Notes under the pieces: generated by a model
The model's database searches: none
What the model was told of the DNA's origin: nothing
What the model saw: only the letters and a program-made list of their open reading frames with translations
Made by a program: the position numbers and the translations under genes
Assembly (NCBI RefSeq): GCF_023617245.1
Contig: NZ_CP067396.1
Coordinates: 3,224,001 to 3,288,000, forward strand
DNA from: Lysobacter enzymogenes
Lineage (GTDB): Bacteria; Pseudomonadota; Gammaproteobacteria; Xanthomonadales; Xanthomonadaceae
Length of the DNA stretch: 64,000 nucleotides
Direction: 5' to 3'
In this document: piece after piece, positions 16,893 through 25,671 of the stretch
Layout: each line of letters begins with the position of its first letter
Numbering within the stretch: position 1 is the first letter of the stretch

Positions 16893-17939
16893 ATGGCCTC
16901 TCCGACCTCCGACCGCGATCCCCCCGCCACCGGCCTGCGCTACGTCGACGACGACGAGCCCGGCTTCAGCCGCCGCCGCGCCGGCCGCGGCTTCGCCTAC
17001 CGCGACGCGCGCGGGCGGCCGGTGCGCGCGGCCCGCCAGCTCGAACGCATCCGCGCGCTGGCGATCCCGCCGGCGTATACCGAGGTGTGGATCTGCGCCG
17101 ATCCGCGCGGCCACCTGCAGGCGACCGGCCGCGATGCGCGCGGGCGCAAGCAATACCGCTATCACCCGCGCTGGCGCGCATTGCGCGAGCGCGGCAAGTT
17201 CGAGCGCATCGTCGCCTTCGCCGCCGCCCTGCCCGCGCTGCGCCGGCGCGTGCGCGCCGACCTCGCCCTGCCCGGGCTGCCGCGGAGCAAGGTGCTGGCG
17301 ATCGTGGTCGCGGTGATGGCGCACACCCTGGTGCGGGTGGGCAACGACGAGTACCAGCGCAGCAACGGCTCGTTCGGCCTGACCACGCTGCGCAAGCGCC
17401 ACCTGCAGTTGTTGCGCGGCGGCCGCGCGCAGCTGGCGTTCCGCGGCAAGGGCGGCCTGCGCCAGCAAATCGAGCTCGACGACGCGCGCCTGGTGCGGCT
17501 GGTGCGCCGTTGCCGGCAATTGCCGGGCCAGGCGCTGTTCCAGTACCTCGACGAGGACGGCGGCCGCCAGGCGGTGGGTTCCGGCGACGTCAACGAGTAC
17601 CTGCGCGAGGCCATGGGCGCGGACTTCACCGCCAAGGACTTCCGCACCTGGGGCGCGACCGCGGCCGCGTTCCGCCGGTTCGCCTCGACCGAGCTGCCGC
17701 CGCCGCGGCGCGACGGCCGCCGCAACGAACGCGCGATCGCGCGGATCGAGAACGAGGCCGTGGCCGAAGTCGCGCAACTGCTGCGCAACACCCCGGCGAT
17801 CTGCCGCAAGTCCTACATCCATCCGGCGGTGCTGCAAGGCTGGCGCGAAGGCCGGCTGACCCTGCCGGCGCGAACGCCGTCGAGCGGCCGCCAGTGGGAG
17901 CGCGCAGCGCTGACGTTCCTGCGCAAGCGCCGGCGCTGA
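16893..17939 (+). CDS. DNA topoisomerase IB (poxvirus-like)
   Basis: 348 residues, the usual bacterial length. The catalytic Tyr308 is in CRKSYIHP. Arg148 lies in RVGNDEY, Arg251 in KDFRTWGA, and a GKGG turn at 185-188 provides the lysine region. The N-terminal domain begins LRYVDDDEPGFSRRRAG, a family hallmark. The enzyme relaxes supercoils through a 3'-phosphotyrosine intermediate. It is divergent from the siderophore receptor and converges on the mgtC-like gene, with only three bases between the stop codons. Confidence 0.92.
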   Translation: MASPTSDRDPPATGLRYVDDDEPGFSRRRAGRGFAYRDARGRPVRAARQLERIRALAIPPAYTEVWICADPRGHLQATGRDARGRKQYRYHPRWRALRERGKFERIVAFAAALPALRRRVRADLALPGLPRSKVLAIVVAVMAHTLVRVGNDEYQRSNGSFGLTTLRKRHLQLLRGGRAQLAFRGKGGLRQQIELDDARLVRLVRRCRQLPGQALFQYLDEDGGRQAVGSGDVNEYLREAMGADFTAKDFRTWGATAAAFRRFASTELPPPRRDGRRNERAIARIENEAVAEVAQLLRNTPAICRKSYIHPAVLQGWREGRLTLPARTPSSGRQWERAALTFLRKRRR

Positions 17940-17952
17940 GGCTCAGCGCCGG
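17930..17952. terminator. Perfect palindrome spanning two convergent stop codons
   Basis: The arms CCGGCGCTGAG and CTCAGCGCCGG share one central base and contain the TGA stops of both the topoisomerase and MgtC genes. It may act as a compact bidirectional terminator, although no T-run follows on either strand. Confidence 0.55.
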
Positions 17953-18482
17953 TCGGTGGTGGAATCCGGGCTTGCGCCGGATCGGGACCCGGATTCGGCC
18001 TTGGACTCAGATTCGGACTCGGCCTTGGGCTTGAGCCCGAGCCCGCGTTCGGCGCGCTTGAGCGCCACCAGCACCAGCAAGGTCAACGCCGTCGCCGCCA
18101 GCGCCAGCACGTGATAGCGTAATCCGGCGCAGGCGCCGATCACCGCCGCCATCAGCAACGAGGCGGCGGTGGTGATGCCGGCGATGTCGCGTCCGCCGCG
18201 CCAGGCGAAGATGGTGCCGGCGCCGATGAACGACACCCCCGCGATCACCGCTTCGACCAAGCGCATCGGGTCCATGTTGATCAGGAACGGCATGCGGAAG
18301 CGCGGATCGTTCAGCGCCAGCAGGCCCATGCCGATCAACAGCGATGACGCGCCGGCCACCAGCATGTGGGTGCGGAATCCCGCGGGTCGGTTCTTCAACT
18401 CGCGCTCGAATCCGATCGCGCCGCCGAGCAGCATCGCGTACGCCGCGCCGCCGACCACCCACAACTGCTCGCTCCAGTCCAT
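17943..18482 (-). CDS. MgtC/SapB-family membrane protein
   Basis: 179 residues with five or so membrane helices. GGAIGFERELKNRPAGFRTH, SFIGAGTIF and the following AGITTAASLLM match the MgtC N-terminal domain. The ACT-like C-terminal domain of full MgtC is absent, as in many short members. The tail is a run of Lys/Glu/Ser repeats (ESESESKAES). The proposed roles of the family are magnesium-limitation survival and modulation of ATP synthase. The ATG at 18482 is preferred over longer in-frame starts, which add a basic stretch with no similarity to the family. Confidence 0.82.
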   Translation of the reverse strand: MDWSEQLWVVGGAAYAMLLGGAIGFERELKNRPAGFRTHMLVAGASSLLIGMGLLALNDPRFRMPFLINMDPMRLVEAVIAGVSFIGAGTIFAWRGGRDIAGITTAASLLMAAVIGACAGLRYHVLALAATALTLLVLVALKRAERGLGLKPKAESESESKAESGSRSGASPDSTTDRR

Positions 18483-18733
18483 GCCTGAATTCCGTTGGGC
18501 CTGCGCCTTGTCTAACCGGCCGCGCGTTGTCCGAAAGTGATGCGCGCGAGCGTGGCGGGATGGCATGTCGAGATTCGGTAAGCGCGGCGTTAGCGCGCGG
18601 TGATCGCGATGCGATTGCATGCGCGGACTCATCACTCGCGGGTCACGGCTGTTTAATGGCGAGGCCGCGATAGTCGGGTCAACCGATGCGCGCAGCGTCG
18701 GCCTTCTTCCCCATCGCTACGCAGGAGACGGCA

Positions 18734-19180
18734 ATGACCGACAAGAAGACCGAACACAGCCTCAACGACCTGATCCAGATCGCCCGCGACGGCGAGCATT
18801 TCTACGCCGAAGCGGCCAAGAAGGTCGGCGACACCGAACTGGCCGGCACGTTCCTGCGCATGTCCACCGCCAAGGGCGCGATCGTGTCGCAGCTCAGCGC
18901 CGAAGTCGCCGCCGGCGGCGGCAAGCCGGCCGAGAGCGGCACCTTCGTCGGCACCATGCAGGAAGTTTACGGCCGCGTGCGCGCCGCGCTCGGCGACACC
19001 CGCTACGGCTACGTGGCCGAGCTGGAGGAATCCGAGGATCGCCTGCTCAAGGCCTTCAACGAGGTCCAGGGCGATCCCAACGTCGCCCCGTCGGCGCGCG
19101 CGGCGGTCGAACGCCTGATGCCGCAGGTGCGCGAGAGCCATCGCGAGATGAGCCAGCGCAAGCATGCGATGAAGCACTGA
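18734..19180 (+). CDS. PA2169-family four-helix-bundle protein (DUF2383)
   Basis: 148 residues. AGGAG nine bases before the ATG fixes the start. LNDLIQIARDGEHFYAEAA, FLRMSTAKGAIVSQL and ELEESEDRLLKAF are helices with Glu/His positions like those of ferritin-like bundles, which is the DUF2383/PA2169 layout. Members are often stress-induced and of unknown function. It stands alone. No signal peptide is present. Confidence 0.82.
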   Translation: MTDKKTEHSLNDLIQIARDGEHFYAEAAKKVGDTELAGTFLRMSTAKGAIVSQLSAEVAAGGGKPAESGTFVGTMQEVYGRVRAALGDTRYGYVAELEESEDRLLKAFNEVQGDPNVAPSARAAVERLMPQVRESHREMSQRKHAMKH

Positions 19181-19274
19181 TCCGCGGCAGGGGACGCGGC
19201 AGGCATGCGGATCGCGGCGCTCCTTCAAGGGGCGCCGCGATCATCGCGCAGGTCGCCATGGGCGCCTGCCGTGT

Positions 19275-19787
19275 TTACTCGGGTTGCGGCTGCTCGGGTC
19301 GCGGCGCATCGGGATGCGCCGCATACAGATTCGCGACTTCCAGCGTCCCGTCGGCCATGCGTACCGGCACCAGGATGCGCAAGTACTGTCCGCCCTCGAA
19401 CTCGTCCAGTCGCGCCCAGTGCGCGGGTAAGGCCTCGCTGGCGAACAGCTGCACCGCGACCTCGCCGGCGTCGGCTGACCAGCGCAACGCCGGATAACCC
19501 AGGTCCGCGCCCCAACCGATCTGCACCAGTTCGCCGGTCACGGTGCCGGGGCGCCAATGCCCCGGCAATTCGCTGAGATGATGGTGATTGGGTTCGCCCG
19601 GCGCCAGCGTGCCGTACACGGCCAAGCGCCGGTCCGCGCTCCAGCGCCCGGCGAAACGCGCTTCCAGGCCGGCCGCTTCATCGCCGGTCCGCGCGGCGTC
19701 TATATCGGTCGCGCGCAGTCGTTTGAGCCGCGCCATCGCTTCGCGTTCGTCGGCGTCCAGTTCGGCATTCTGTTCGGATGGGGTCAT
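19275..19787 (-). CDS. Gamma-glutamylcyclotransferase-like (AIG2/GGCT fold) protein
   Basis: 170 residues. After an N-terminal helical segment of about 55 residues rich in Glu and Arg, the GGCT fold begins with VYGTLAPGEPNHH. The YGTLxPG loop binds the gamma-glutamyl group, and the acidic position in LDEFEGGQYLR is the likely catalytic Glu. Related proteins cyclise gamma-glutamyl amines or dipeptides. The long N-terminal helix is an addition to the basic fold. The substrate is unknown. Confidence 0.75.
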   Translation of the reverse strand: MTPSEQNAELDADEREAMARLKRLRATDIDAARTGDEAAGLEARFAGRWSADRRLAVYGTLAPGEPNHHHLSELPGHWRPGTVTGELVQIGWGADLGYPALRWSADAGEVAVQLFASEALPAHWARLDEFEGGQYLRILVPVRMADGTLEVANLYAAHPDAPRPEQPQPE

Positions 19788-19837
19788 CGTCGTTCTCCGT
19801 CGCGAGCCTTGCGCCGCGCTGCGCGGCGCCCACAGTG

Positions 19838-20536
19838 TCACCCTTGCAGCCAGCGCCGCAACAAGGCGGTCGCGACCTGCGGCCGCTCCATCATCGGCAA
19901 GTGTCCGCACTGCGCGATGCGTTCGAGCACCGAGCCGGCGATGCCGCGGTGAATCTCCTCGGCCGCGGCCGGCGGCGTCAACCGGTCGTCCTCGCCCACC
20001 GCGACCAGGGTCGGCGCTTCGATCGAAGCCAGCAGCGGCCGCGAATCCGGCCGTTCCAGGATCGCGATCTGCTGGCGCCGATACGCCTGCGCGCCGACCC
20101 GCTGCGCCATCGCCCGGACCTCGGCGCCGACCGGCCCGTCGACGTGCTGCGCGTGCACCAGGCTCGGCAGCAACTGTTGGGTCACGCCGGCGAAGCGGCC
20201 GCGGTCGAGCAGGCGCAGGCCGGCGCGGCGCTGCATCGCCCGCAGCGGCGAATCCGGCGCGGCGCTGGTGTCGAACAAGGCCAGCTTGCGCACCCGCTGC
20301 GGTTGCTGGCGCAGGATTTCGAACGCGACGTAGCCGCCCATCGACAGGCCGGCCAGGGCGAACCGCGGCGGCGCCTGCGCCAGCACCCGCGCGGCCATGC
20401 CGGCGACGCTGTCGTCCTGGGTCAGGTCGGGCACCCCAATGTCGGCGGTATCGGCCAGGTCGCGGATCTGCTCGCGCCACAGGCGCTCGTCGCAGAGCAA
20501 TCCCGGCAACAACAGCAAGGCCTGCTTGTCGCTCAT
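19838..20536 (-). CDS. Alpha/beta hydrolase
   Basis: 232 residues. The oxyanion region is LLPGLLCDERLW, the nucleophile elbow GLSMGGYVAF, the acid probably Asp in GEDDRLTPP, and the His is in CGHLPMMERP. This is the general MhpC/BioH-like fold. Its ATG overlaps the MFS stop (ATGA at 20533-20536), so it is translated with that transporter. Hydrolysis of a compound handled by the transporter is possible but not shown. Confidence 0.82.
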   Translation of the reverse strand: MSDKQALLLLPGLLCDERLWREQIRDLADTADIGVPDLTQDDSVAGMAARVLAQAPPRFALAGLSMGGYVAFEILRQQPQRVRKLALFDTSAAPDSPLRAMQRRAGLRLLDRGRFAGVTQQLLPSLVHAQHVDGPVGAEVRAMAQRVGAQAYRRQQIAILERPDSRPLLASIEAPTLVAVGEDDRLTPPAAAEEIHRGIAGSVLERIAQCGHLPMMERPQVATALLRRWLQG

Positions 20537-21774
20537 GCGCGCCGTTCTCCGCGATCCACCCGCAAGGCCAGCACGATACCCGCCGCGGCCAGGCTCGCGG
20601 TCAGGGCCACCTCGCCGCCCCAGCCGCCGTGCTGCCAGGCCCAGCCGCCGAGCGCGCCGGTGATGCTGGAACCGAAGTAGTAGAACAACAGGTACAGCGA
20701 CGAGGCGTGGCCCTTGTCGCTGCGCGCCAGCCGCCCGACCCAGGCGCTGGCGACCGAGTGGCCGACGAAGTAACCGAAGGTGATCAGGCTGATGCCGGCG
20801 ATGATCGCCGCCAGCGACTGCGCCAGGGTGACCAGCGCGCCGACCGCCATCAGCGCCAGCCCCGCGGCCAACGGCCAGCGCCCGCCGAAGCGGTCGGCCA
20901 GGCGTCCGGCCAGCGGCGAGGCGAACATGCCGAACACGTAGGCCAGGAAGATCAGGCTGATCTGCGCCGGGCCCAGCCGGTAAGGCGCGCCGGCGAGACG
21001 GAAGCCGACGTAGTTGAACAAGGCCACGAACACGCTGGTCAGCACGAAACCGATCGCGAACAGCCGCAACAGCCCCGGATGGCGCAGGTGCGCGGCCCAC
21101 GCATGCAGATGCTGCCGCAGCACAAAGCCGCGGCGCGGCGCGAACCGGCGCGACGGCGGCAGCAACGCGGCGAAGCCGAACGCCGCGGCCAGGCCGGTGC
21201 CGCCGATGATCGCCATCGCCGTGCGCCAGTCGCCGATCTCCACCAGCAGGCCCATGCCGACCCGCCCCATCATCCCGCCGAACGCGGTGCCGGCCACGTA
21301 CAGGCCCATCGCGCCGCTGAGGTGGCGCGCGTCCATTTCCTCGGCCAGATACGCCATCGCCACCGCCGGCACGCCGCCGAGCAGCGCGCCTTCGGCCAGC
21401 CGCGCCAGCAGCAGCAACGGCCAGCTCGGCGCGACCGCGGCGAGCAGGTTGCAGGCCGCGGCCAGCGCCATCGAGGCGAACATCAGCCGGCGCCGCGAGA
21501 TCTGCTGCGACAGCGCGCCGGCGGCGAAGATCGCCAGCGCCAGCGCGGCGGTGCTCAGCGACAACGCCAGCGAGGCCGAGGCCGGGCTCAGGCGGAAGTC
21601 GCGGGCGAACTCCGGCAGCAACGGCTGCACGCAATACAGCAGCGAGAAGGTCGAACAGCCGGCCAGGAACAGGGCCAGATTGGCGCGGCGATAGGCCGCG
21701 GTGCCGCGCTCCAGGCCGCGCTCTAGGCCGGGTTCGGGCGGTGCGGCGGCGGCAACGACGGAAGATGCGTTCAT
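20533..21774 (-). CDS. MFS transporter, YnfM-like
   Basis: 413 residues with twelve predicted helices. FSLLYCVQPLLPEFARDF at helix 1, the LADRFGGR loop and RLARSDKGHASSLYLLFYYFGSS are typical of the YnfM/drug-efflux branch. The divergent LysR gene at 21881 mirrors the ynfL-ynfM arrangement of Escherichia coli. It probably exports a small molecule by proton antiport; the substrate is unknown. It is co-translated with the hydrolase. Confidence 0.85.
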   Translation of the reverse strand: MNASSVVAAAAPPEPGLERGLERGTAAYRRANLALFLAGCSTFSLLYCVQPLLPEFARDFRLSPASASLALSLSTAALALAIFAAGALSQQISRRRLMFASMALAAACNLLAAVAPSWPLLLLARLAEGALLGGVPAVAMAYLAEEMDARHLSGAMGLYVAGTAFGGMMGRVGMGLLVEIGDWRTAMAIIGGTGLAAAFGFAALLPPSRRFAPRRGFVLRQHLHAWAAHLRHPGLLRLFAIGFVLTSVFVALFNYVGFRLAGAPYRLGPAQISLIFLAYVFGMFASPLAGRLADRFGGRWPLAAGLALMAVGALVTLAQSLAAIIAGISLITFGYFVGHSVASAWVGRLARSDKGHASSLYLLFYYFGSSITGALGGWAWQHGGWGGEVALTASLAAAGIVLALRVDRGERRA

Positions 21775-21880
21775 GGCGCCAGCATGGCGCCGCGTCCTTC
21801 ATTCGTCCAATATATGAAACGATAGCCATCCATATCTTTTAGGGATAACGGCGGCGGCGTGCGCCGATCCGGAGGCCACG
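21775..21880. promoter_or_regulatory. Divergent promoter region between MFS and LysR genes
   Basis: This is a local AT-rich stretch (around 21812-21840, with ATATATGAAACGATAG and CCATATCTTTT) in an otherwise very GC-rich window. It should hold both promoters and the LysR binding site. A precise operator is not clear. Confidence 0.45.
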
Positions 21881-22777
21881 ATGGAACTGCGCCACATCCG
21901 CTACTTCCTCGCCGTCGCCGAGGAAGGCAACTTCACCCGCGCAGCGCAGCGCCTGGGCATCGCACAACCGCCGCTGAGCCAGCAGATCCGCGACCTGGAA
22001 AACGAGATCGGCGCGCGCCTGTTCCAGCGCGTGCCGCACGGCGCCGAACTCACCGAAGCCGGCCGCGCCTTCCGCGAACGCGTGCGCAGCCTGCCCGAAC
22101 AGGCCGGCGCCGCGGTACGCCAGGCGCAGCGCGCCGCGCGCGGCGAAACCGGCGCGCTGCGCCTGGGCTTCACTTCTTCGGCCATCCTCACCCCGCTCAC
22201 CACCCAGGCCATCCGCGAATTCCGCCGCCGCTACGGCGAGGTCGAGCTGACCCTGGAAGAGAGCAACAGCGCGCACCTGTCGGCCAAGCTGCGCGACGGC
22301 AGCCTCGACCTCGCGTTCCTGCGCCACGACGGCAGCGAGAACGAAGGCGTGCTGCTGCACGCGCTGCTGGAAGAACCGATGATCGCCGCGCTGCCGCTCG
22401 GCCACGCCGCGGTGCGCGACGGCCGGCGCAAGTCGGTCCGCCTGGAAGAACTGCGCGAGGACGCGCTGATCCTGACCCCGCGCAACGTCGGCCCGACCCT
22501 GCACGAGGCCATCCTCGGCGCCTGCCGCCGCGCCGGCTTCGAACCGCGCATCGGACAGCACGCGCCGCAACTGGCCTCGTCGCTGGCGCTGGTCGCGGCC
22601 GAACTGGGCGTGGCGATCGTGCCCGAGGCGATGCGCCGCTTCGCCCTGCCCGGCATCGTCTACCGCGACATCGCCGGCCTGCAGCCGATCGCGCGGCTGG
22701 CTCTGGCGCAGCTGCCGGAACTGGATTCGGCGCCGGCGCGCAATTTCGTCGAATTGGTCGCGCAGCTGCCGCGCTGA
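21881..22777 (+). CDS. LysR-family regulator
   Basis: 298 residues. The N-terminal helix-turn-helix is MELRHIRYFLAVAEEGNFTRAAQRLGIAQPPLSQQIRDLE, shown here only by its ends: MELRHIRYF and PPLSQQIRDLE. The effector-binding domain starts near residue 92 (GALRLGFTSS). It closely resembles BenM/CatM/YnfL-type regulators of aromatic or efflux genes. Divergent placement from the MFS-hydrolase pair makes those genes the likely targets. The inducer is not deducible. Confidence 0.88.
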   Translation: MELRHIRYFLAVAEEGNFTRAAQRLGIAQPPLSQQIRDLENEIGARLFQRVPHGAELTEAGRAFRERVRSLPEQAGAAVRQAQRAARGETGALRLGFTSSAILTPLTTQAIREFRRRYGEVELTLEESNSAHLSAKLRDGSLDLAFLRHDGSENEGVLLHALLEEPMIAALPLGHAAVRDGRRKSVRLEELREDALILTPRNVGPTLHEAILGACRRAGFEPRIGQHAPQLASSLALVAAELGVAIVPEAMRRFALPGIVYRDIAGLQPIARLALAQLPELDSAPARNFVELVAQLPR

Positions 22778-22838
22778 AACCGCCGGGCGCGGGTCGCGGC
22801 CAGGCCCGCGGCGGCGGGCGCGCGTCGCGAGCGAGCGC

Positions 22839-23429
22839 TCAGTCCGGCGCGTCCTGCGCGGCGACGTCGATCGCCTCGCCGATCGCATAGAAATGCCCGC
22901 CGGCGATGTAATGCAGGCTGCGCAGCGCGGGATCGGCGTGCTCGAACCGCCAATGCCCGTCGGCGAACGCGCGCGGATCGGACCAGGCGCCGACGATCTC
23001 GCCGATGAACAGATCGTAGGTTTCCTGGTTGTGCGGTTCGCGAATCAGCCGGCAGGCCATCCACGCCGAGCAACCGGCCACGAACGGCAAATCGTGGCCG
23101 TCGATGGCGAACAGGCCGACGCCGGCGCGGGCGAGCTTGTCGGGCTCGTCCGAGCGGCTGTGGGTGCCGACCCGGTGGGTCATCGCCGCCTGCGCCGCGG
23201 TCGGCACCTGCACCGCGAACGCGCCGCTGCGCTCGATCAGCGCGCGCGTGCGCGTGGCCTTGTCGATCACCACGGTCAGCTTGGGCGGGTCGTAGTCGAG
23301 CGCGCAGGCCCAGGCCGCGGCCATGACGTTGTCGACGCCGTCGTGGCGGGCCGAAACCAGCACGGTCGGGCCGTGGTTGATCAGGCGCGAGGCCTTGGCC
23401 AGGGCGACCGGTGCGAGGATGGGGGACAT
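22839..23429 (-). CDS. Flavin reductase-like FMN-binding protein
   Basis: 196 residues. The split-barrel flavin-reductase domain runs through the whole chain, with VLVSARHDGVDNVMAAAWACALDYDPPK, shortened here to DGVDNVMAAAWAC, and a flavin-site region near THRVGTHSRSDEPDK. It probably binds FMN and reduces it with NAD(P)H, or acts in a related oxidoreduction. It lies on the minus strand after the oxidoreductase gene, separated by 74 bp. Confidence 0.78.
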   Translation of the reverse strand: MSPILAPVALAKASRLINHGPTVLVSARHDGVDNVMAAAWACALDYDPPKLTVVIDKATRTRALIERSGAFAVQVPTAAQAAMTHRVGTHSRSDEPDKLARAGVGLFAIDGHDLPFVAGCSAWMACRLIREPHNQETYDLFIGEIVGAWSDPRAFADGHWRFEHADPALRSLHYIAGGHFYAIGEAIDVAAQDAPD

Positions 23430-23503
23430 GCGGGCTCCGCGGTGGCTGTCGGACGGATCGGTCCGGCGCGCGCCGGGCCAGGCAGGATCGGTTTGCTGCG
23501 CGC

Positions 23504-24133
23504 TCAAATCAAGCGTTCGGAGCCGACCGCATGCACGCCGGGCGCGGCCTGCACCGCGGCATCGAGCAAAGCCTGGGCGATGCGCGGGGCGGGATTGATC
23601 CGCCAGCGCCGCGGCAGCGCCGGCGCGAGCGCGCGCAGCAGCACGGTCGCGGCGGCTTCGCCGGGACGCGACTGCTGCCGCTCGCCGCCGATCAGCCCCG
23701 GGCGCACATAGGTCAGCGAATCGAAGCCGACGCCGGCCAGCGCCTGTTCCAGCTCGCCCTTGACCCGGTTGTAGAACACGCGCGAGCCGGCATCGGCGCC
23801 GAGCGCGGAATTGAGCGCATAGGCGCGCGCGCCGGCGCGGTGCGCGGCCCGCGCGATCGCCAGCGGATAATCGAAATCGACCTTGCGGAAGGCCTCGCGC
23901 GAACCGGCCGCGCGCATCGTGGTGCCGAGCGCGCAGACCGCCGCATCGACCCGCCACCACGGCGCGTCGGCCGGCAGCGCGTCCCAGTCGACCCGCGGCG
24001 CCTCCAGCTTCGGGTGCGGCGGCAGCGCGCGCCGCGTCGGCGCGATCACCCGCTCGATCATCGGATCGGCCAGCGCCAGCCGCAGCGCATGGCTTCCGAC
24101 CAATCCGGTGGCGCCGGCCAGCAGCAGTCTCAT
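23504..24133 (-). CDS. NAD(P)H-binding oxidoreductase (atypical SDR, HTATIP2-like)
   Basis: 209 residues. The glycine motif GATGLVG is at residues 7-13, followed by a hydrophobic and basic segment that suits NADP(H). AVCALGTTMRAAGS and the active-site YNRVKGELE fit the HTATIP2/YwnB branch of atypical SDRs. These enzymes often act on quinones or isomerise sugars, but assignments are weak. It is probably in one transcript with the flavin reductase. It is divergent from the FAD oxidoreductase at 24291. Confidence 0.78.
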   Translation of the reverse strand: MRLLLAGATGLVGSHALRLALADPMIERVIAPTRRALPPHPKLEAPRVDWDALPADAPWWRVDAAVCALGTTMRAAGSREAFRKVDFDYPLAIARAAHRAGARAYALNSALGADAGSRVFYNRVKGELEQALAGVGFDSLTYVRPGLIGGERQQSRPGEAAATVLLRALAPALPRRWRINPAPRIAQALLDAAVQAAPGVHAVGSERLI

Positions 24134-24290
24134 CGGTCTTCTCCCGCGCCCGTCGCGACGCGTGCGCGCGCCGATCATCGCAGAATCGCCGGCGCGGCAC
24201 GGTCTGCGCCGCCGGGCCGACGCCGCGCGCGTCACCTCGCGTGAACGCCGCGGCGGTTTAGCTGACCGTCCCCTCATCGTTCGTTGCGCC

Positions 24291-25505
24291 ATGGACCTCA
24301 AGAGCGGCTATCCATTCTGGGCGATCCGCAACGGCCTCATGCACGCCTTCCCGCGCCTGCGCGAGGACCTGGACTGCGAGATCGCGGTGATCGGCGGCGG
24401 CATCAGCGGCGCGCTGATCGCCGACGAACTGGCCGCGCACGGCCACGACGTGGCGGTGCTGGAACAACGCGACATCGCCTGGGGCAGCACGGCGGCCAGC
24501 ACCGCGTTGCTGCAGTACGAGATCGACACCCACCTGGTCGAACTGAGCCAACGCTACGGCGAGCCGCGGGCGGCGCTGGCGTATCGTGCCTGCGCCGCGG
24601 CGGTGGAGCGCCTGGGCGAGGTCGCCGCCGACCTGCGCGGGGTCGACTTCCGCCGCCAGCGCAGCCTCTATTACGCCAGCCGCGCCGGCCACGTGCCGCT
24701 GCTGCGCGAGGAAGCCGCGCTGCGCGCGCGCCACGGGCTCGCGCTGCGTTGGCTCGGCGCCGATGAGCTGGCGGCGGATTACGGCCTGCGCGCGCCCGGT
24801 GCGATCCTCAGCGATTGCGCCGCCGCGGTCGATCCCTACCGCATGACCTCGCGCCTGCTCGCACGCCTGCGCCGCCGCGGCGCCGGCGTCTACGACCGCA
24901 CCCGCATCCAGACGCTGCATGCGACCTCGCGCAAGGTCGAACTGCGCACCGGCGAGGGCCTGCGCGTGCGCGCCGACCGCGTCGTGGTCGCCGCCGGCTA
25001 CGCCGGCCAGCACTGGATCGACCAAAGCCTGGCGCGCAACCGCAGCAGCTACGCCTTCGTCACCGATCCGCTCGACGGAGACGACCTGCAGGCGCTGGGC
25101 GAGACCTTGGTGTGGGAATCCGCGCGGCCGTATCTGTACCTGCGCAGCACCGGCGACGGGCGGCTGGTGGTCGGCGGCTGCGACGACGCGATCGACCTGC
25201 CGGCGCGGCGCGACCGGCGCGTGCAATCGCGCGCGCAGCGCCTGGTCCGCCAGGTGCAGCGGCGCTTCCCGCGCCTGCGACTGCAGCCGGCCTTCGCCTG
25301 GGCCGGCACCTTCGCCGAAACCGCCGACGGCCTGCCGTGGTTCGGCCCGCATCCGCAGCACGGCCCGCGCGTGTTGTTCGCGATGGCCTACGGCGGCAAC
25401 GGCATCACCTACAGCATGATCGGCGCGGAGTTGTTGCGGGCGCGGATCGAGCGGCGCGCGCATCCGCTGGCGCGGCTGTTCTCGTTCGAGCGGACGGTCG
25501 GCTGA
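24291..25505 (+). CDS. FAD-dependent oxidoreductase (DAO family)
   Basis: 404 residues. The dinucleotide-binding motif is IGGGISGALIADELAAHG at about 34-51, followed by the Glu that binds ribose (LEQRD). RVVVAAGYAG is the second FAD contact, and DGLPWFGPHP with YGGNGITYS closes the FAD site near the C-terminus. The fold is that of glycine oxidase, sarcosine oxidase and gamma-glutamylputrescine oxidase. The primary or secondary amine substrate cannot be read from the sequence. Confidence 0.85.
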   Translation: MDLKSGYPFWAIRNGLMHAFPRLREDLDCEIAVIGGGISGALIADELAAHGHDVAVLEQRDIAWGSTAASTALLQYEIDTHLVELSQRYGEPRAALAYRACAAAVERLGEVAADLRGVDFRRQRSLYYASRAGHVPLLREEAALRARHGLALRWLGADELAADYGLRAPGAILSDCAAAVDPYRMTSRLLARLRRRGAGVYDRTRIQTLHATSRKVELRTGEGLRVRADRVVVAAGYAGQHWIDQSLARNRSSYAFVTDPLDGDDLQALGETLVWESARPYLYLRSTGDGRLVVGGCDDAIDLPARRDRRVQSRAQRLVRQVQRRFPRLRLQPAFAWAGTFAETADGLPWFGPHPQHGPRVLFAMAYGGNGITYSMIGAELLRARIERRAHPLARLFSFERTVG

Positions 25506-25609
25506 GGACGCGCGCGGCGTCGGTCCCGGCCGGTCGATGCATGAACACAGGTTGACTCGTTCAGCTTCGACTGAGACGATAATCACAGCGAGCAACAAGG
25601 GGCTTTCGC

Positions 25610-25669
25610 AGTTCTCACGCCAGCAGCACCGACTTCCGCCCGGAAGCCGGTAATCCCACCGTGAGAACT
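25610..25669 (+). promoter_or_regulatory. Structured leader before TonB receptor, possible translational control
   Basis: The arms AGTTCTCACG (25610-25619) and CGTGAGAACT (25660-25669) are a perfect 10-bp inverted repeat. The 3' arm ends two bases before the receptor ATG and includes its only ribosome-binding candidate (GTGAGAA). Inside lies a smaller hairpin, CTTCC-GCCC-GGAAG. Upstream, TTGACT and GATAAT could be promoter parts, though their 20-bp spacing is long. A DNA operator is the alternative reading. Confidence 0.5.
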
Positions 25670-25671
25670 CG

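Noticed and set aside
14280..17837. An 1185-codon minus-strand frame over the receptor and topoisomerase genes
   Set aside because: It runs through two well-supported genes in other frames, and its composition is Arg/Ala/Gly noise typical of GC-rich shadows.
25591..25671. Cobalamin riboswitch before the TonB receptor
   Set aside because: The leader is too short and no B12-box-like sequence is visible; only a simple hairpin is supported.
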